Source of the DNA: Rhodococcus_F sp040656415
GTDB lineage: Bacteria > Actinomycetota > Actinomycetes > Mycobacteriales > Mycobacteriaceae
DNA length: 64,000 bases
Assembly: GCF_040656415.1 (NCBI RefSeq)
Contig: NZ_JBFAMC010000004.1
Location: 186,001 to 250,000 of the forward strand
Reading direction: 5' to 3'
Shown: in pieces, positions 35,843 to 45,061 of the stretch
Numbering within the stretch: the stretch's first letter is position 1
How the letters are laid out: the number at the start of each line of letters is the position of its first letter
Translations under genes and position numbers: made by a program
Notes under the pieces: generated by a model
What the model was told of the DNA's origin: nothing
The model's input: the letters and a program-made list of their open reading frames with translations, nothing else
The model's database searches: none

Positions 35843-36721
35843 CTACCTACTACTCAGCACCGATCCGACTCCCGCCACGACGACGAGTGCGATCGCGGCC
35901 AGCGATTGCAGGCCGAGTACTTGCCCGAGCACGATCACACCGGCCAGTGTCGCAGCCGCTGGTTCCAGGGCAATGAGAACCGAGAACACCTTCTTGCTCA
36001 TCACCTTCAACGCTCGCAACTCGAGTGAGTAGGGGATTACCGACGAAAGCAGGGCCACTCCCGCCCCGACGGCCAGGACTCGGGGATCGAAGAGTTCGGA
36101 GCCGCCCGACACCACGCCCAGCGGAATCATCAGGACTGCCGCGACGATGCTCGCTCCCGTGAGGCCATCCGCGCTGGGAACCCGTCTGGCGAGATTGGAG
36201 CCGGCGATGATGTATCCGGCCCACGCGGCCCCGGCTGTCAGCGCGAACGCCACACCGACGAGGTCGAGGGATTCGGCGCTCGAATTCTCGCGTAGGCCAA
36301 GCAGAACCACGCCGGCAAGCGCCGCCAGCACCCACACACCGTCCCGCAGTCTCCGCGAAAGCAGGGCGGCAAGAGTGAGTGGGCCCATGAATTCGATCGT
36401 GACGGCGGTTCCAAGCGGCAGCCGCGCAACGGCCTCGTAGAACGCCGAGTTCATCACGGCGAGGGCCACACCGAGCGCGAGTATTCCCTGTCGATGCGAA
36501 CGCCACCACCGCCACCACCGAGGTCGTACCAGTAGGCCGAGGATGAGTGCGGCAACGGTGAGGCGCAGAAACACCGCGCCTCCCGCGCCGACCGCACTGA
36601 ACAGAGTGCTGGCAAAGGCTGCGCCGAACTGTACGGACAGTACCGATCCGAGGACCGAGACGACCGGAACGATCTGACTGCGCGATTGCGCGGCCTCCGG
36701 TGCGCGGCTTGCCGTAGTCAT
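35843..36721 (-). CDS. EamA-family (RhtA-like) metabolite exporter
   Basis: This encodes 292 aa with about ten hydrophobic segments arranged as two EamA repeats. Typical motifs are FGAAFASTLFSAVGAGGAVF in helix 2 and VIPYSLELRALKVM with IALEPAAATLAGVI near the end, as in RhtA threonine/homoserine exporters. The EamA family exports amino acids or other small metabolites. It lies 126 bp downstream of an SDR gene on the same strand. The substrate is not predictable. Confidence 0.88.
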   Translation of the reverse strand: MTTASRAPEAAQSRSQIVPVVSVLGSVLSVQFGAAFASTLFSAVGAGGAVFLRLTVAALILGLLVRPRWWRWWRSHRQGILALGVALAVMNSAFYEAVARLPLGTAVTIEFMGPLTLAALLSRRLRDGVWVLAALAGVVLLGLRENSSAESLDLVGVAFALTAGAAWAGYIIAGSNLARRVPSADGLTGASIVAAVLMIPLGVVSGGSELFDPRVLAVGAGVALLSSVIPYSLELRALKVMSKKVFSVLIALEPAAATLAGVIVLGQVLGLQSLAAIALVVVAGVGSVLSSR

Positions 36722-36847
36722 CGGCTTGTCTCCGACCGGTCGACCGTCCAGGCGATGGCGTCGTCATCGCGGCCGACGATGAGCACGGCGTCGGACATGG
36801 ACGGCTCCCTGGGGCGCGAGTTCGAGACCGTCCCAGTCTGTCACTTC

Positions 36848-37738
36848 TCAGATGCCACTGCGCCGTACCAATGCGTCGGTGGTGGACGGTGCGAACATAC
36901 CGAGAACGCGGAGTACCTCCGCATAGGTGGGAAGGAGCTCGGTCGGTCGGGTCCGGACGGCCGTGACGAACCACTCCGCCGCCTGTTCGGGAGTCAGCGC
37001 GGGCATGGCGTCGTAGTCGGCAGTGGGCGCGATCATCGGAGTCCGTACCAGTGGGAAGTCGAGGGTAGTGACCGCGATTCCGTGCTGCTGCAGCTCCGAG
37101 CCGAGGCTCCGCCCGAACGCGCCGACCGCAGCCTTCGACGCGTGATAGGCGGCGAACTTGGGCATGACGCCTGCTGGCACGCCCCACGTCGCGACGTTGA
37201 TGATGTGTCCCTCGCCTCGGTCGATCATCGACGGTAGAAATGCAAGTGTCAGTCGTGTCGAGCCGAAGTAGTTGATGGACATCGTTCGTTCGAAGTCATG
37301 GAAGCGGTCCAGAGAGTCCTCGACCGTACGCCGGATGGAGCGACCCGCGTTGTTGACGAGAACGTCCACGGGACCGATTTCGCCGAGCACCTTCGACACC
37401 AGGGCATCGACAGATTCGGGGTCAGTGAGGTCGCACGGGACAGCGTGCGCGTTGCCACCGGATTCGAGAATGTCGTCGCGAACCGACTCGAGGCCTTCTG
37501 CGCCGCGTGCGACGAGGATCACTTCCGCGCCGAGTGATGCGAGACGGCGCGCGGCAGCTTCACCGACGCCTGAGGATCCACCGGTCACGAGAATCCTCTT
37601 CCCGGCAATGGTGTGGCCGGTTTCGGGTAGGAGTCGGGAGGCCAGGGCCAGCGGGGATGGCAGTGGGTTGAGCGCGGCCTGGGTCAGAAACTGTCGGATC
37701 ATGCGAAACAGACTGACAGCTCTTTGCCGGAAATGCAT
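36848..37738 (-). CDS. Short-chain dehydrogenase/reductase with Thr at the catalytic Ser position
   Basis: This encodes about 296 aa. The NAD(P)-binding motif TGGSSGVGEAAA lies at about residue 52, preceded by a 45-residue N-terminal extension. NNAG and the YHASK catalytic Tyr/Lys motif are present. The segment that normally reads VSS/G has VATWG, so the catalytic serine is replaced by threonine. The start is uncertain: ATG 37738 or the internal ATG 37702. Substrate unknown. It is divergent from the carboxylase operon, only 55 bp away. Confidence 0.83.
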   Translation of the reverse strand: MHFRQRAVSLFRMIRQFLTQAALNPLPSPLALASRLLPETGHTIAGKRILVTGGSSGVGEAAARRLASLGAEVILVARGAEGLESVRDDILESGGNAHAVPCDLTDPESVDALVSKVLGEIGPVDVLVNNAGRSIRRTVEDSLDRFHDFERTMSINYFGSTRLTLAFLPSMIDRGEGHIINVATWGVPAGVMPKFAAYHASKAAVGAFGRSLGSELQQHGIAVTTLDFPLVRTPMIAPTADYDAMPALTPEQAAEWFVTAVRTRPTELLPTYAEVLRVLGMFAPSTTDALVRRSGI

Positions 37739-37793
37739 CAAATAACAATCAATCGTGCTTGCTTTTTTGTCTCAGGGGCGTGATGCTTGTCTC

Positions 37794-38585
37794 ATGGTCG
37801 AACTGCAGAGGTTCATTGATGACATGCGTGCCGAGGGTGAGTCGCTGGATGCGCTGGTAGCAGACATCCCCGATTCTCTCTGGGCCCAGCCGACACCAGC
37901 CGAGGGCTGGACCATCGCCCACCAGATCGGGCACTTGCTGTGGACGGATGAAGCCGCGCTGCTCGCGATCACGAACCCCGACGGTTTTACCGAACAATTG
38001 ACGGTTGCTGCAGCGAACCCGGAGGGCTTCGTCGACGCCGGCGCCGAAGAGCACGCCCAGCGGCCACCCGCGGAACTGCTGGCGGATTGGCGTACGACCA
38101 GGGCGCGTCTTGCCGACGCCCTCATCACCGTGTCTCCCGGGCAGAAGATTCTCTGGTACGGCCCACCGATGAAGGCGGCATCGATGGCAACCGCCCGATT
38201 GATGGAGACATGGGCCCACGGTCAGGACATCGCCGACGCCTTGTCGGTGTCGCGGAAACCGACGGAGCGGTTGAGGAACATCGCACATCTCGGCGTGCGC
38301 ACCCGCGACTTTTCCTTCGTGGTGAACGGTCTGACAACGCCCACCGAGGAATTCCGGGTCGAGCTCACCGCCAATGACGGGGTGTCGTCGTGGGTCTGGG
38401 GTCCGGAAGATGCTGCGCAGACGGTGACCGGATCGGCGGAGCACTTCTGCCTGCTCGTCACCCAGCGCGCCCATCGTCAGGACCTCGACCTGATCGCCAC
38501 CGGAGCGGACGCTGATACCTGGCTCGGCATCGCGCAAGCCTTCGCAGGCCCGTCCGGCTCCGGCCGAGAAGCGGGAACGCGATGA
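37794..38585 (+). CDS. TIGR03084-family protein (DinB/MDMPI-like metal-binding fold)
   Basis: This encodes 263 aa from ATG 37794; the frame is open upstream to 37755. It begins MVELQRFIDDMRAEGESLDA and contains PAEGWTIAHQIGHLLWTDEA and METWAHGQDIADAL. These supply the His residues of the DinB/mycothiol-dependent maleylpyruvate isomerase metal site. The family is common in actinobacteria and of unproven function; mycothiol-dependent chemistry is plausible. It overlaps the AtuA-like gene by 4 bp, so it is the first gene of the carboxylase operon. Confidence 0.82.
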   Translation: MVELQRFIDDMRAEGESLDALVADIPDSLWAQPTPAEGWTIAHQIGHLLWTDEAALLAITNPDGFTEQLTVAAANPEGFVDAGAEEHAQRPPAELLADWRTTRARLADALITVSPGQKILWYGPPMKAASMATARLMETWAHGQDIADALSVSRKPTERLRNIAHLGVRTRDFSFVVNGLTTPTEEFRVELTANDGVSSWVWGPEDAAQTVTGSAEHFCLLVTQRAHRQDLDLIATGADADTWLGIAQAFAGPSGSGREAGTR

Positions 38586-40285
38586 CGGTACGGATCGGCA
38601 ACTGCTCCGGTTTCTACGGTGACCGGCTGTCAGCTATGCGTGAGATGCTCGAGGGCGGCGAACTCGATTATCTGACGGGCGACTACCTCGCCGAACTGAC
38701 CATGTTGATACTCGGCCGCGACCGGATGAAGGATCCCGGCCTCGGATACGCCAAGACGTTTCTCCGTCAGGCAGAGGACTGCCTGGGGCTTGCGCTGGAC
38801 AAGGGTGTCCGCATCGTCGCCAACGCCGGGGGACTCAACCCCGCCGGACTGGCAGAGGCCCTGCGGACGGTGAACGACAGACTCGGGCTGTCGGCGAAGA
38901 TCGCCCACGTCGAGGGGGACGACCTGGTCGCCCGTGCAGCCGAGCTCGAACTCGGTAAACCGCTGACGGCAAACGCGTACCTCGGAGCATGGGGCATCGT
39001 CGAGTGCCTGAACGCGGGAGCCGATGTCGTGGTGACTGGACGGGTCACCGACGCCTCGGTGATCGTCGGTCCGGCAGCTGCCCACTTCGGCTGGCAGCGA
39101 GACGATTTCAACAAGCTCGCCGGGGCGGTGGTTGCAGGCCACGTCATCGAGTGCGGAACCCAGGCCACAGGTGGCAACTACGCGTTCTTCACCGAGATCG
39201 CCGATCTCTACCGGCCCGGTTTCCCGATCGCGGAGATCGAGGCCGATGGGTCCTCGGTGATCACCAAGCATGCGGACACCGGCGGAGCGGTCACCGTCGG
39301 CACGGTCACCGCGCAGTTGCTGTACGAAGTGGCCGGCGGTCGTTACGCCGGGCCGGACGTGACCGCCCGAATCGACACCGCCGAATTGACGCAGGTGGGC
39401 TCCGACCGGGTGCGTATCAGCGGCGTTGCCGGCGAGGCGCCGCCCCCGCAAGTCAAGGTGTCGTTGAACAGCCTGGCCGGGTTCCGGAACGAGGCGGTGT
39501 TCGTGCTCACCGGGCTTGACATCGAGGACAAGGCGGCACTGGTGCAGCGTCAGTTCGAGGGCGGGCTTCGTGCCCGACCGGCCGAACTCGACTGGTCACT
39601 CGCACGCACCGACCACCCGGACGCCGCCACCGAAGAGGCGGCGAGCGCGTTGCTACGCTGCACCGTTCGAGATCCCGACCCGAAGTTGGTGGGGCGAGGA
39701 TTCTCTGCGGTCGCGGTAGAACTCGCTCTTGCGAGCTATCCTGGATTCACTCTGACAGCGCCACCCGGCGAGGGTGTGCCATACGGGGTCTTCACTCCGG
39801 GTTACGTTGATGCCAAGCAGGTTCCGCACGTCGCGGTGCTGCCGGACGGTACGCGCGTGAACGTCGAGCCGACAGCTCGGGTCCGCGACCTGGAGGAGGT
39901 CGCCGAACCCGACCTGCCGACGCCGCTGGATACGGGACCGACGACCCGCGTACCGCTGGGGACGGTCGTCGGCGCCCGCAGCGGCGACAAGGGCGGCAAC
40001 GCAAACGTTGGGGTGTGGGTGCGTACTGACGAGGAGTGGCGCTGGCTCGTGCACGCGCTGACCGTCGACGAGTTGAAGCGGCTCCTCCCGGAAGCCGCCG
40101 ACCTTGCTGTCACGCGGTACGTGCTGCCGAAGTTGCGCGCCGTCAACTTCGTCATCGAGGGAATCCTGGGCGAGGGTGTGGCGTCCCAGGCGCGGTTCGA
40201 CCCGCAGGCCAAGGGGCTCGGCGAGTGGCTTCGATCGCGCCATCTCGACATCCCGGACAGGCTTGTCGAAGGGAAAGTCCTGTGA
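38582..40285 (+). CDS. AtuA-like protein (DUF1446, acyclic terpene utilisation family)
   Basis: This encodes 567 aa in two parts: an N-terminal DUF1446 domain with IGNCSGFYGDRLSAMREML and GRVTDASVIVGPAAAHFGW, and a C-terminal AtuA-associated domain starting about residue 460 with GARSGDKGGNANVGVWV. AtuA was named from the citronellol/geraniol pathway of Pseudomonas, where its exact reaction is not known. Position next to a biotin carboxylase and two dehydrogenases supports a role in branched acyl-CoA breakdown. M. tuberculosis Rv0976c occupies the same place. Confidence 0.88.
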   Translation: MTVRIGNCSGFYGDRLSAMREMLEGGELDYLTGDYLAELTMLILGRDRMKDPGLGYAKTFLRQAEDCLGLALDKGVRIVANAGGLNPAGLAEALRTVNDRLGLSAKIAHVEGDDLVARAAELELGKPLTANAYLGAWGIVECLNAGADVVVTGRVTDASVIVGPAAAHFGWQRDDFNKLAGAVVAGHVIECGTQATGGNYAFFTEIADLYRPGFPIAEIEADGSSVITKHADTGGAVTVGTVTAQLLYEVAGGRYAGPDVTARIDTAELTQVGSDRVRISGVAGEAPPPQVKVSLNSLAGFRNEAVFVLTGLDIEDKAALVQRQFEGGLRARPAELDWSLARTDHPDAATEEAASALLRCTVRDPDPKLVGRGFSAVAVELALASYPGFTLTAPPGEGVPYGVFTPGYVDAKQVPHVAVLPDGTRVNVEPTARVRDLEEVAEPDLPTPLDTGPTTRVPLGTVVGARSGDKGGNANVGVWVRTDEEWRWLVHALTVDELKRLLPEAADLAVTRYVLPKLRAVNFVIEGILGEGVASQARFDPQAKGLGEWLRSRHLDIPDRLVEGKVL

Positions 40286-41430
40286 GCGTGTGGGATACGC
40301 CGGAGCGACACCAGCTGCGCAAGACTGTGCGCGCCTTCGTCGAACGGAAAATACTGCCGCACCTCGACGAGTGGGAGCGCAGCGGTGAACTACCCCGATC
40401 GCTGCACCGTGAGGCCGCCGAACTCGGACTGCTGGGTGCAGGATTTCCGGAGTCCGTCGGCGGCGGGGGCGGTGACCTGGTCGATACCATCCTGATCTGC
40501 GAGGAGTTCCATCAGGCCGGGGCATCCGGTGGTGCGTTCGCATCGCTCTTCACGGCTGGCATCGCGCTGCCACATCTAGTGGCCGCTGGGGATCCGGACC
40601 AGATCGAGAAGTGGGTGCGTCCCACCCTCCGTGGGGAACTCATCGGGTCGCTGGCCATCACCGAACCGGGCGGCGGTTCCGATGTCGGCCACCTCCGGAC
40701 CACCGCGGTGCGCGATGGCGACCACTTCATCGTGAACGGTTCGAAGACTTTCATCACTTCTGCCGTCCGGGCTGATTTCGTGGTCGCTGCCGTGCGAACG
40801 GGCGGGCCGGGGGCGTCGGGAGTCTCCCTGCTCGTGATCGAGAAGGGAACGCCGGGATTCGAGGTGGCCCGCAAACTCGACAAGATGGGGTGGCGCGCCT
40901 CCGACACCGCCGAGTTGTCCTTCGCGGACGCGCGGGTCCCGGTCGCGAACCTGGTCGGTGCCGAGAACAGCGGTTTCGCGCAGATCGCTCAGGCGTTCCT
41001 CACCGAGCGGATCGCGCTCGCCGCTCAGGCGTATTCGAGCGCGCAGCGGTGCCTCGACCTCACCCTGCGGTGGGTTCGGGACCGGGAGACCTTCGGCCGT
41101 CCGCTGATCAGCAGGCAATCGGTACAGAACACCGTCACGGAGATGGCGCGCAAGGTCGACGTTGCACGGGTGTACACGCGCGCGCTCGTGGAGCGGTCGT
41201 TGACGTCGAACGAGGACTTCATCGCTGAGGTGTGCTTCGCGAAGAACACCGCGGTGGAGGCGGGAGAGTGGGTCGCCAACCAGGCGGTCCAGTTGCACGG
41301 CGGGCTGGGTTACATGTCCGAGAGCGAAGTAGAACGCCAGTACCGCGACATGCGGATCCTGGGTATCGGGGGCGGGACCACCGAGATCCTCACCGGGCTC
41401 GCAGCCAAGAGATTGGGGTATCAGTCATGA
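40282..41430 (+). CDS. Acyl-CoA dehydrogenase (FadE13-like)
   Basis: This encodes 382 aa from GTG 40282, which overlaps the AtuA stop; the longer open frame upstream is not coding. FAD-binding segments include ITEPGGGSDVGHL and FIVNGSKTFIT. A Glu in FLTERIALAAQAY sits where isovaleryl-CoA dehydrogenase has its catalytic base. The C-terminus has QLHGGLGYMSESEVERQYRD and GIGGGTTEIL. It probably makes the alpha,beta-unsaturated acyl-CoA that the carboxylase uses. ATGA overlap links it to the carboxyltransferase gene. Confidence 0.9.
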   Translation: MSVWDTPERHQLRKTVRAFVERKILPHLDEWERSGELPRSLHREAAELGLLGAGFPESVGGGGGDLVDTILICEEFHQAGASGGAFASLFTAGIALPHLVAAGDPDQIEKWVRPTLRGELIGSLAITEPGGGSDVGHLRTTAVRDGDHFIVNGSKTFITSAVRADFVVAAVRTGGPGASGVSLLVIEKGTPGFEVARKLDKMGWRASDTAELSFADARVPVANLVGAENSGFAQIAQAFLTERIALAAQAYSSAQRCLDLTLRWVRDRETFGRPLISRQSVQNTVTEMARKVDVARVYTRALVERSLTSNEDFIAEVCFAKNTAVEAGEWVANQAVQLHGGLGYMSESEVERQYRDMRILGIGGGTTEILTGLAAKRLGYQS

Positions 41431-43025
41431 CGACGCTGAAGTCAGCGCTCGACACGAATTCTGCGGAGTATGCAGAGGCTGCGGAGGCCATGATCGGCAA
41501 GCTTGCCGAGATCGAGGCCGAGCACGTCAAGGTGCTCGCAGGAGGCGGGGAGAAGTACACGGAGCGGCACAAGAAGCGTGGGAAACTTCTCGCGCGGGAG
41601 CGGATAGAGCTGCTGCTCGACCCCGACTCGCCGTTTCTGGAACTGTGCCCGCTCGCGGCATGGGGGAGCGACTTCCCCGTGGGCGGCAGTACCGTCGTCG
41701 GAATCGGTGTGGTGGAGGGCGTCGAGTGTCTGATCGTCGCCAACGATCCCACTGTCCGCGGCGGAACCAGCAACCCGTGGACACTGCGGAAGGGATTCCG
41801 CGCCAACGATATCGCCCGGCAGAATCGGCTGCCTGTCATCTCCCTCGTGGAGTCGGGGGGCGCCGACCTTCCGACGCAGAAGGAGGTGTTCATCCCAGGG
41901 GGCCGTATGTTCCGCGACCTCACCCAGCTGTCAGCGGAAGGCATCCCCACGATCGCGCTGGTGTTCGGCAATTCTACGGCCGGCGGCGCCTACATCCCCG
42001 GGATGTCCGATCACGTCGTCATGGTCAAGGAACGGTCCAAAGTCTTTCTAGCCGGGCCGCCTTTGGTGAAGATGGCCACCGGTGAGGAGTCCGACGACGA
42101 GACCCTCGGTGGTGCCGAGATGCATGCGCGCAAGTCCGGTCTCGCCGACTACCTGGCCGTCGACGAGCAGGACGCAATCCGAATCGGGCGCAACATCGTC
42201 AAGAGGCTGGGCTGGAAGAAGCAGGGTCCGGCCCCTCGCGCCGAGGTGATCGAACCGCTCGAGAACCCGGAGGAGTTGCTCGGCATCGTTCCTGCCGACC
42301 TGAAGATCCCGTTCGATCCGCGCGAGGTGATCGCCCGCATCGTCGACGGCTCCGATTTCGACGAGTTCAAGCAAATGTACGGTTCCTCACTGGTGACGGG
42401 TTGGGCCGAGCTGCACGGCTACCCGGTTGGCATTCTTGCCAATGCCCGCGGTGTGCTGTTCAGTGAGGAGTCTCAGAAGGCCACCCAGTTCATCCAGCTC
42501 GCGAACCGGTCGAACACGCCACTTCTGTTCCTGCACAACACCACCGGATACATGGTGGGCAAGGAGTACGAGGAGCGCGGCATGATCAAACACGGATCGA
42601 TGATGATCAATGCTGTGTCCAACTCGAAGGTCCCACACATCTCGATCCTGCTCGGCGCTTCGTATGGGGCCGGGCACTACGGCATGTGTGGGCGCGCATT
42701 CGACCCGCGGTTCCTGTTCGCCTGGCCCAGTTCCAAGTCCGCGGTGATGGGTGGCGCGCAGCTTGCCGGGGTGATCTCCATCGTCAGTCGTGCCGCGGCC
42801 GAGGCTCGTGGGCAGGCCTTCGACGAGGAGGCCGACGCAGGCATGCGGGCGATGATCGAGAACCAAATCGAAGCCGAGTCGGTGCCGATGTTCCTGTCCG
42901 GCAGGCTATACGACGACGGCGTGATCGATCCGCGAGATACCCGAACGGTGGTGGGAATGTGCCTGTCGGCTATTGCCAACGCCCCGATCAAGGGCGCCGA
43001 GAACTTCGGCGTCTTCCGGATGTGA
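41427..43025 (+). CDS. Acyl-CoA carboxylase, carboxyltransferase (beta) subunit, AccD2-like
   Basis: This encodes 532 aa from ATG 41427. The two crotonase-like halves are intact: the first has FGNSTAGGAYIPGMSDH, the second LGASYGAGHYGMCGRAFDPR, which form the oxyanion holes. The overall sequence is of the methylcrotonyl/geranyl-CoA type rather than propionyl-CoA type, but the segment GGRMFRDLTQLSAEGIP differs from the usual methylcrotonyl form. It pairs with the biotin subunit encoded next. The substrate is likely a beta-methyl-branched enoyl-CoA (inference). Confidence 0.9.
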   Translation: MTTLKSALDTNSAEYAEAAEAMIGKLAEIEAEHVKVLAGGGEKYTERHKKRGKLLARERIELLLDPDSPFLELCPLAAWGSDFPVGGSTVVGIGVVEGVECLIVANDPTVRGGTSNPWTLRKGFRANDIARQNRLPVISLVESGGADLPTQKEVFIPGGRMFRDLTQLSAEGIPTIALVFGNSTAGGAYIPGMSDHVVMVKERSKVFLAGPPLVKMATGEESDDETLGGAEMHARKSGLADYLAVDEQDAIRIGRNIVKRLGWKKQGPAPRAEVIEPLENPEELLGIVPADLKIPFDPREVIARIVDGSDFDEFKQMYGSSLVTGWAELHGYPVGILANARGVLFSEESQKATQFIQLANRSNTPLLFLHNTTGYMVGKEYEERGMIKHGSMMINAVSNSKVPHISILLGASYGAGHYGMCGRAFDPRFLFAWPSSKSAVMGGAQLAGVISIVSRAAAEARGQAFDEEADAGMRAMIENQIEAESVPMFLSGRLYDDGVIDPRDTRTVVGMCLSAIANAPIKGAENFGVFRM

Positions 43026-45061
43026 GGACTGTGTTGACTACCCCAACCACTCCACTCGCCCCGAGCACGATCCATTCCGTGCTGGTCGCCAACCGCGGCG
43101 AGATTGCGCGTCGCATCTTCGCCACCTGCCGACGTGTAGGTATCGGTACCGTCGCCGTGTACTCGGACCCCGACGCACAGAGCCCGCACGTCTCGGAAGC
43201 GGATGTCTCGGTCCGACTGAAAGGCAGCAGCCCCGCCGACACGTATCTTCGCGGCGACCTCGTCATCGAGGCGGCGTTGCGCGCCGGCGCGGATGCCATC
43301 CACCCCGGCTACGGGTTTCTCTCGGAGAATGCGGAGTTCGCAAGTGCGGTAATCGAGGCAGGACTGACGTGGATCGGTCCGCCGCCTGCCGCCATCGAGA
43401 CGATGGGCTCCAAGGTGGAGTCGAAGAAGCTGATGTCCGTTGCCGGTGTTCCGGTACTGGCTGAGCTCGACCCCGCATCGGTTACCGAGGCCGATCTGCC
43501 GGTTCTCGTGAAGGCGTCCGCGGGGGGCGGCGGTCGCGGTATGCGCGTGGTTCGTGCACTCGCGGACTTGCCGGAGCAGCTGGAAGCAGCACGTCGCGAA
43601 GCCCAGTCGGCTTTCGGTGATCCGACCGTCTTCTGTGAGCGATTCCTCGAAACGGGTAGGCACATCGAGGTCCAGATCATGGCGGACCGGCACGGAGCGG
43701 TCTGGGCGGTGGGGGAGCGGGAGTGCTCGATTCAGCGTCGTCACCAGAAGGTGGTCGAAGAAGCGCCGTCACCGTTGGTCGAGGCTCGTCCGGGCATGCG
43801 GGACAGGCTCTTCGAAGCTGCCAGGCTCGCAGCAAAGGCCATCGACTACGAAGGTGCCGGTACGGTCGAGTTCCTGGCGGACGAGGCAGGCGACTTCTAC
43901 TTCCTCGAAATGAACACACGGTTGCAGGTCGAGCATCCGGTCACCGAATGCACCACGGGACTAGACCTCGTGGACCTGCAACTGCAGGTGGCGTCGGGAC
44001 AGGCTCTCGCCGCCGAATCGACTGCCGTGTCGGGTCACTCCATCGAAGTCCGGTTGTATGCCGAGGATCCGGCACAGAACTGGCAGCCGCAGAGCGGGCC
44101 TGTTCACCGCATCGAACTTCCCGGCGACTACGCCGAGTTCGACGTCCTGCGCACGGCGGGAATCCGGCTCGATTCCGGAGTGGTCGACGGTTCGACGGTC
44201 GGTGTGCACTATGACCCGATGCTCGCCAAGGTCATCTCGTTTGCACCCACCCGCACGCAGGCGGCCACCCGGCTCGCCGCAGCGTTGAGTCGCGCCAAGA
44301 TTCACGGTTTGCGCACCAACCGGGACCTGCTGGTAAACGTGCTCCGTCATCCGGCTTTCCTCGCCGGTGACACCGACACGGCCTTCTTCGACACCCACTC
44401 GCTGGAAGTGCTGTCGCGACCTCTGGCGTCATCCGAGACGGAACGACTCTCGGCGCTTGCCGCCGCACTTGCCGACGCCGCGCACAACCGAGACGCCGCC
44501 GCGGTCAACAGATCGGTGCCCGGCGGGTGGCGGAATTTGGCGTCCGCTCCGCAGACCAAGAGCTTCAACGGAAGCAGCGGAGACATCGAGATCCGATACC
44601 TGCTCACCCGATCCGGGCTGAGCGCCGACGGGTTCGAGAACGTCACACTCGAGTCGGCCACGTCACGGCACGTCGTGCTCGAGGCCGGCGGCCTGCGGCG
44701 CTCGTTCGAGGTGGCCCGGTACGGGGACGACGTATTCGTGGACTCCGCGCTCGGGCCGGTGAGCCTGCATGCGGCGCCGCGGTTCACCGACCCCAGCGAA
44801 GTAGTGGCCGAAGGATCGCTGCTGGCGCCGATGCCGGGCTCGGTGATTCGGCTGGGCGCGGCGGTCGGCGACTCTGTCATTGCGGGGCAGCCGATCGTCT
44901 GGCTCGAGGCAATGAAGATGGAACACACGATCAAGGCGCCGACCGCAGGCATCGTCAGCGAACTGGCGGTCGTCGCAGGCCAGCAGGTCGACCTGGGAAC
45001 GGTATTGGCTGTAGTAGAAGCGTCCACCGTCGACGCAGCAGAATATGAGGGAGAGTCATGA
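43022..45061 (+). CDS. Acyl-CoA carboxylase, biotin carboxylase/BCCP (alpha) subunit, AccA2-like
   Basis: This encodes about 679 aa. GTG 43022 overlaps the beta-subunit stop, but GTG 43031 and TTG 43034 (after GAGG) are equally possible. Biotin carboxylase motifs run from SVLVANRGEIARRIFATC through KASAGGGGRGMR (ATP loop) to EMNTRLQVEHPVTE. The C-terminal biotinyl domain has EAMKMEHTI with the acceptor Lys at about residue 632. It carboxylates its own biotin, and the beta subunit transfers the carboxyl group to acyl-CoA. Next gene overlaps by 4 bp. Confidence 0.93.
   Translation: MRTVLTTPTTPLAPSTIHSVLVANRGEIARRIFATCRRVGIGTVAVYSDPDAQSPHVSEADVSVRLKGSSPADTYLRGDLVIEAALRAGADAIHPGYGFLSENAEFASAVIEAGLTWIGPPPAAIETMGSKVESKKLMSVAGVPVLAELDPASVTEADLPVLVKASAGGGGRGMRVVRALADLPEQLEAARREAQSAFGDPTVFCERFLETGRHIEVQIMADRHGAVWAVGERECSIQRRHQKVVEEAPSPLVEARPGMRDRLFEAARLAAKAIDYEGAGTVEFLADEAGDFYFLEMNTRLQVEHPVTECTTGLDLVDLQLQVASGQALAAESTAVSGHSIEVRLYAEDPAQNWQPQSGPVHRIELPGDYAEFDVLRTAGIRLDSGVVDGSTVGVHYDPMLAKVISFAPTRTQAATRLAAALSRAKIHGLRTNRDLLVNVLRHPAFLAGDTDTAFFDTHSLEVLSRPLASSETERLSALAAALADAAHNRDAAAVNRSVPGGWRNLASAPQTKSFNGSSGDIEIRYLLTRSGLSADGFENVTLESATSRHVVLEAGGLRRSFEVARYGDDVFVDSALGPVSLHAAPRFTDPSEVVAEGSLLAPMPGSVIRLGAAVGDSVIAGQPIVWLEAMKMEHTIKAPTAGIVSELAVVAGQQVDLGTVLAVVEASTVDAAEYEGES

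Noticed and set aside
42686..43021. Extended N-terminus of the biotin carboxylase subunit inside the beta-subunit gene
   Set aside because: The frame is open by chance; the translation there is Arg-rich and unlike any carboxylase. The real start is at 43022-43034.
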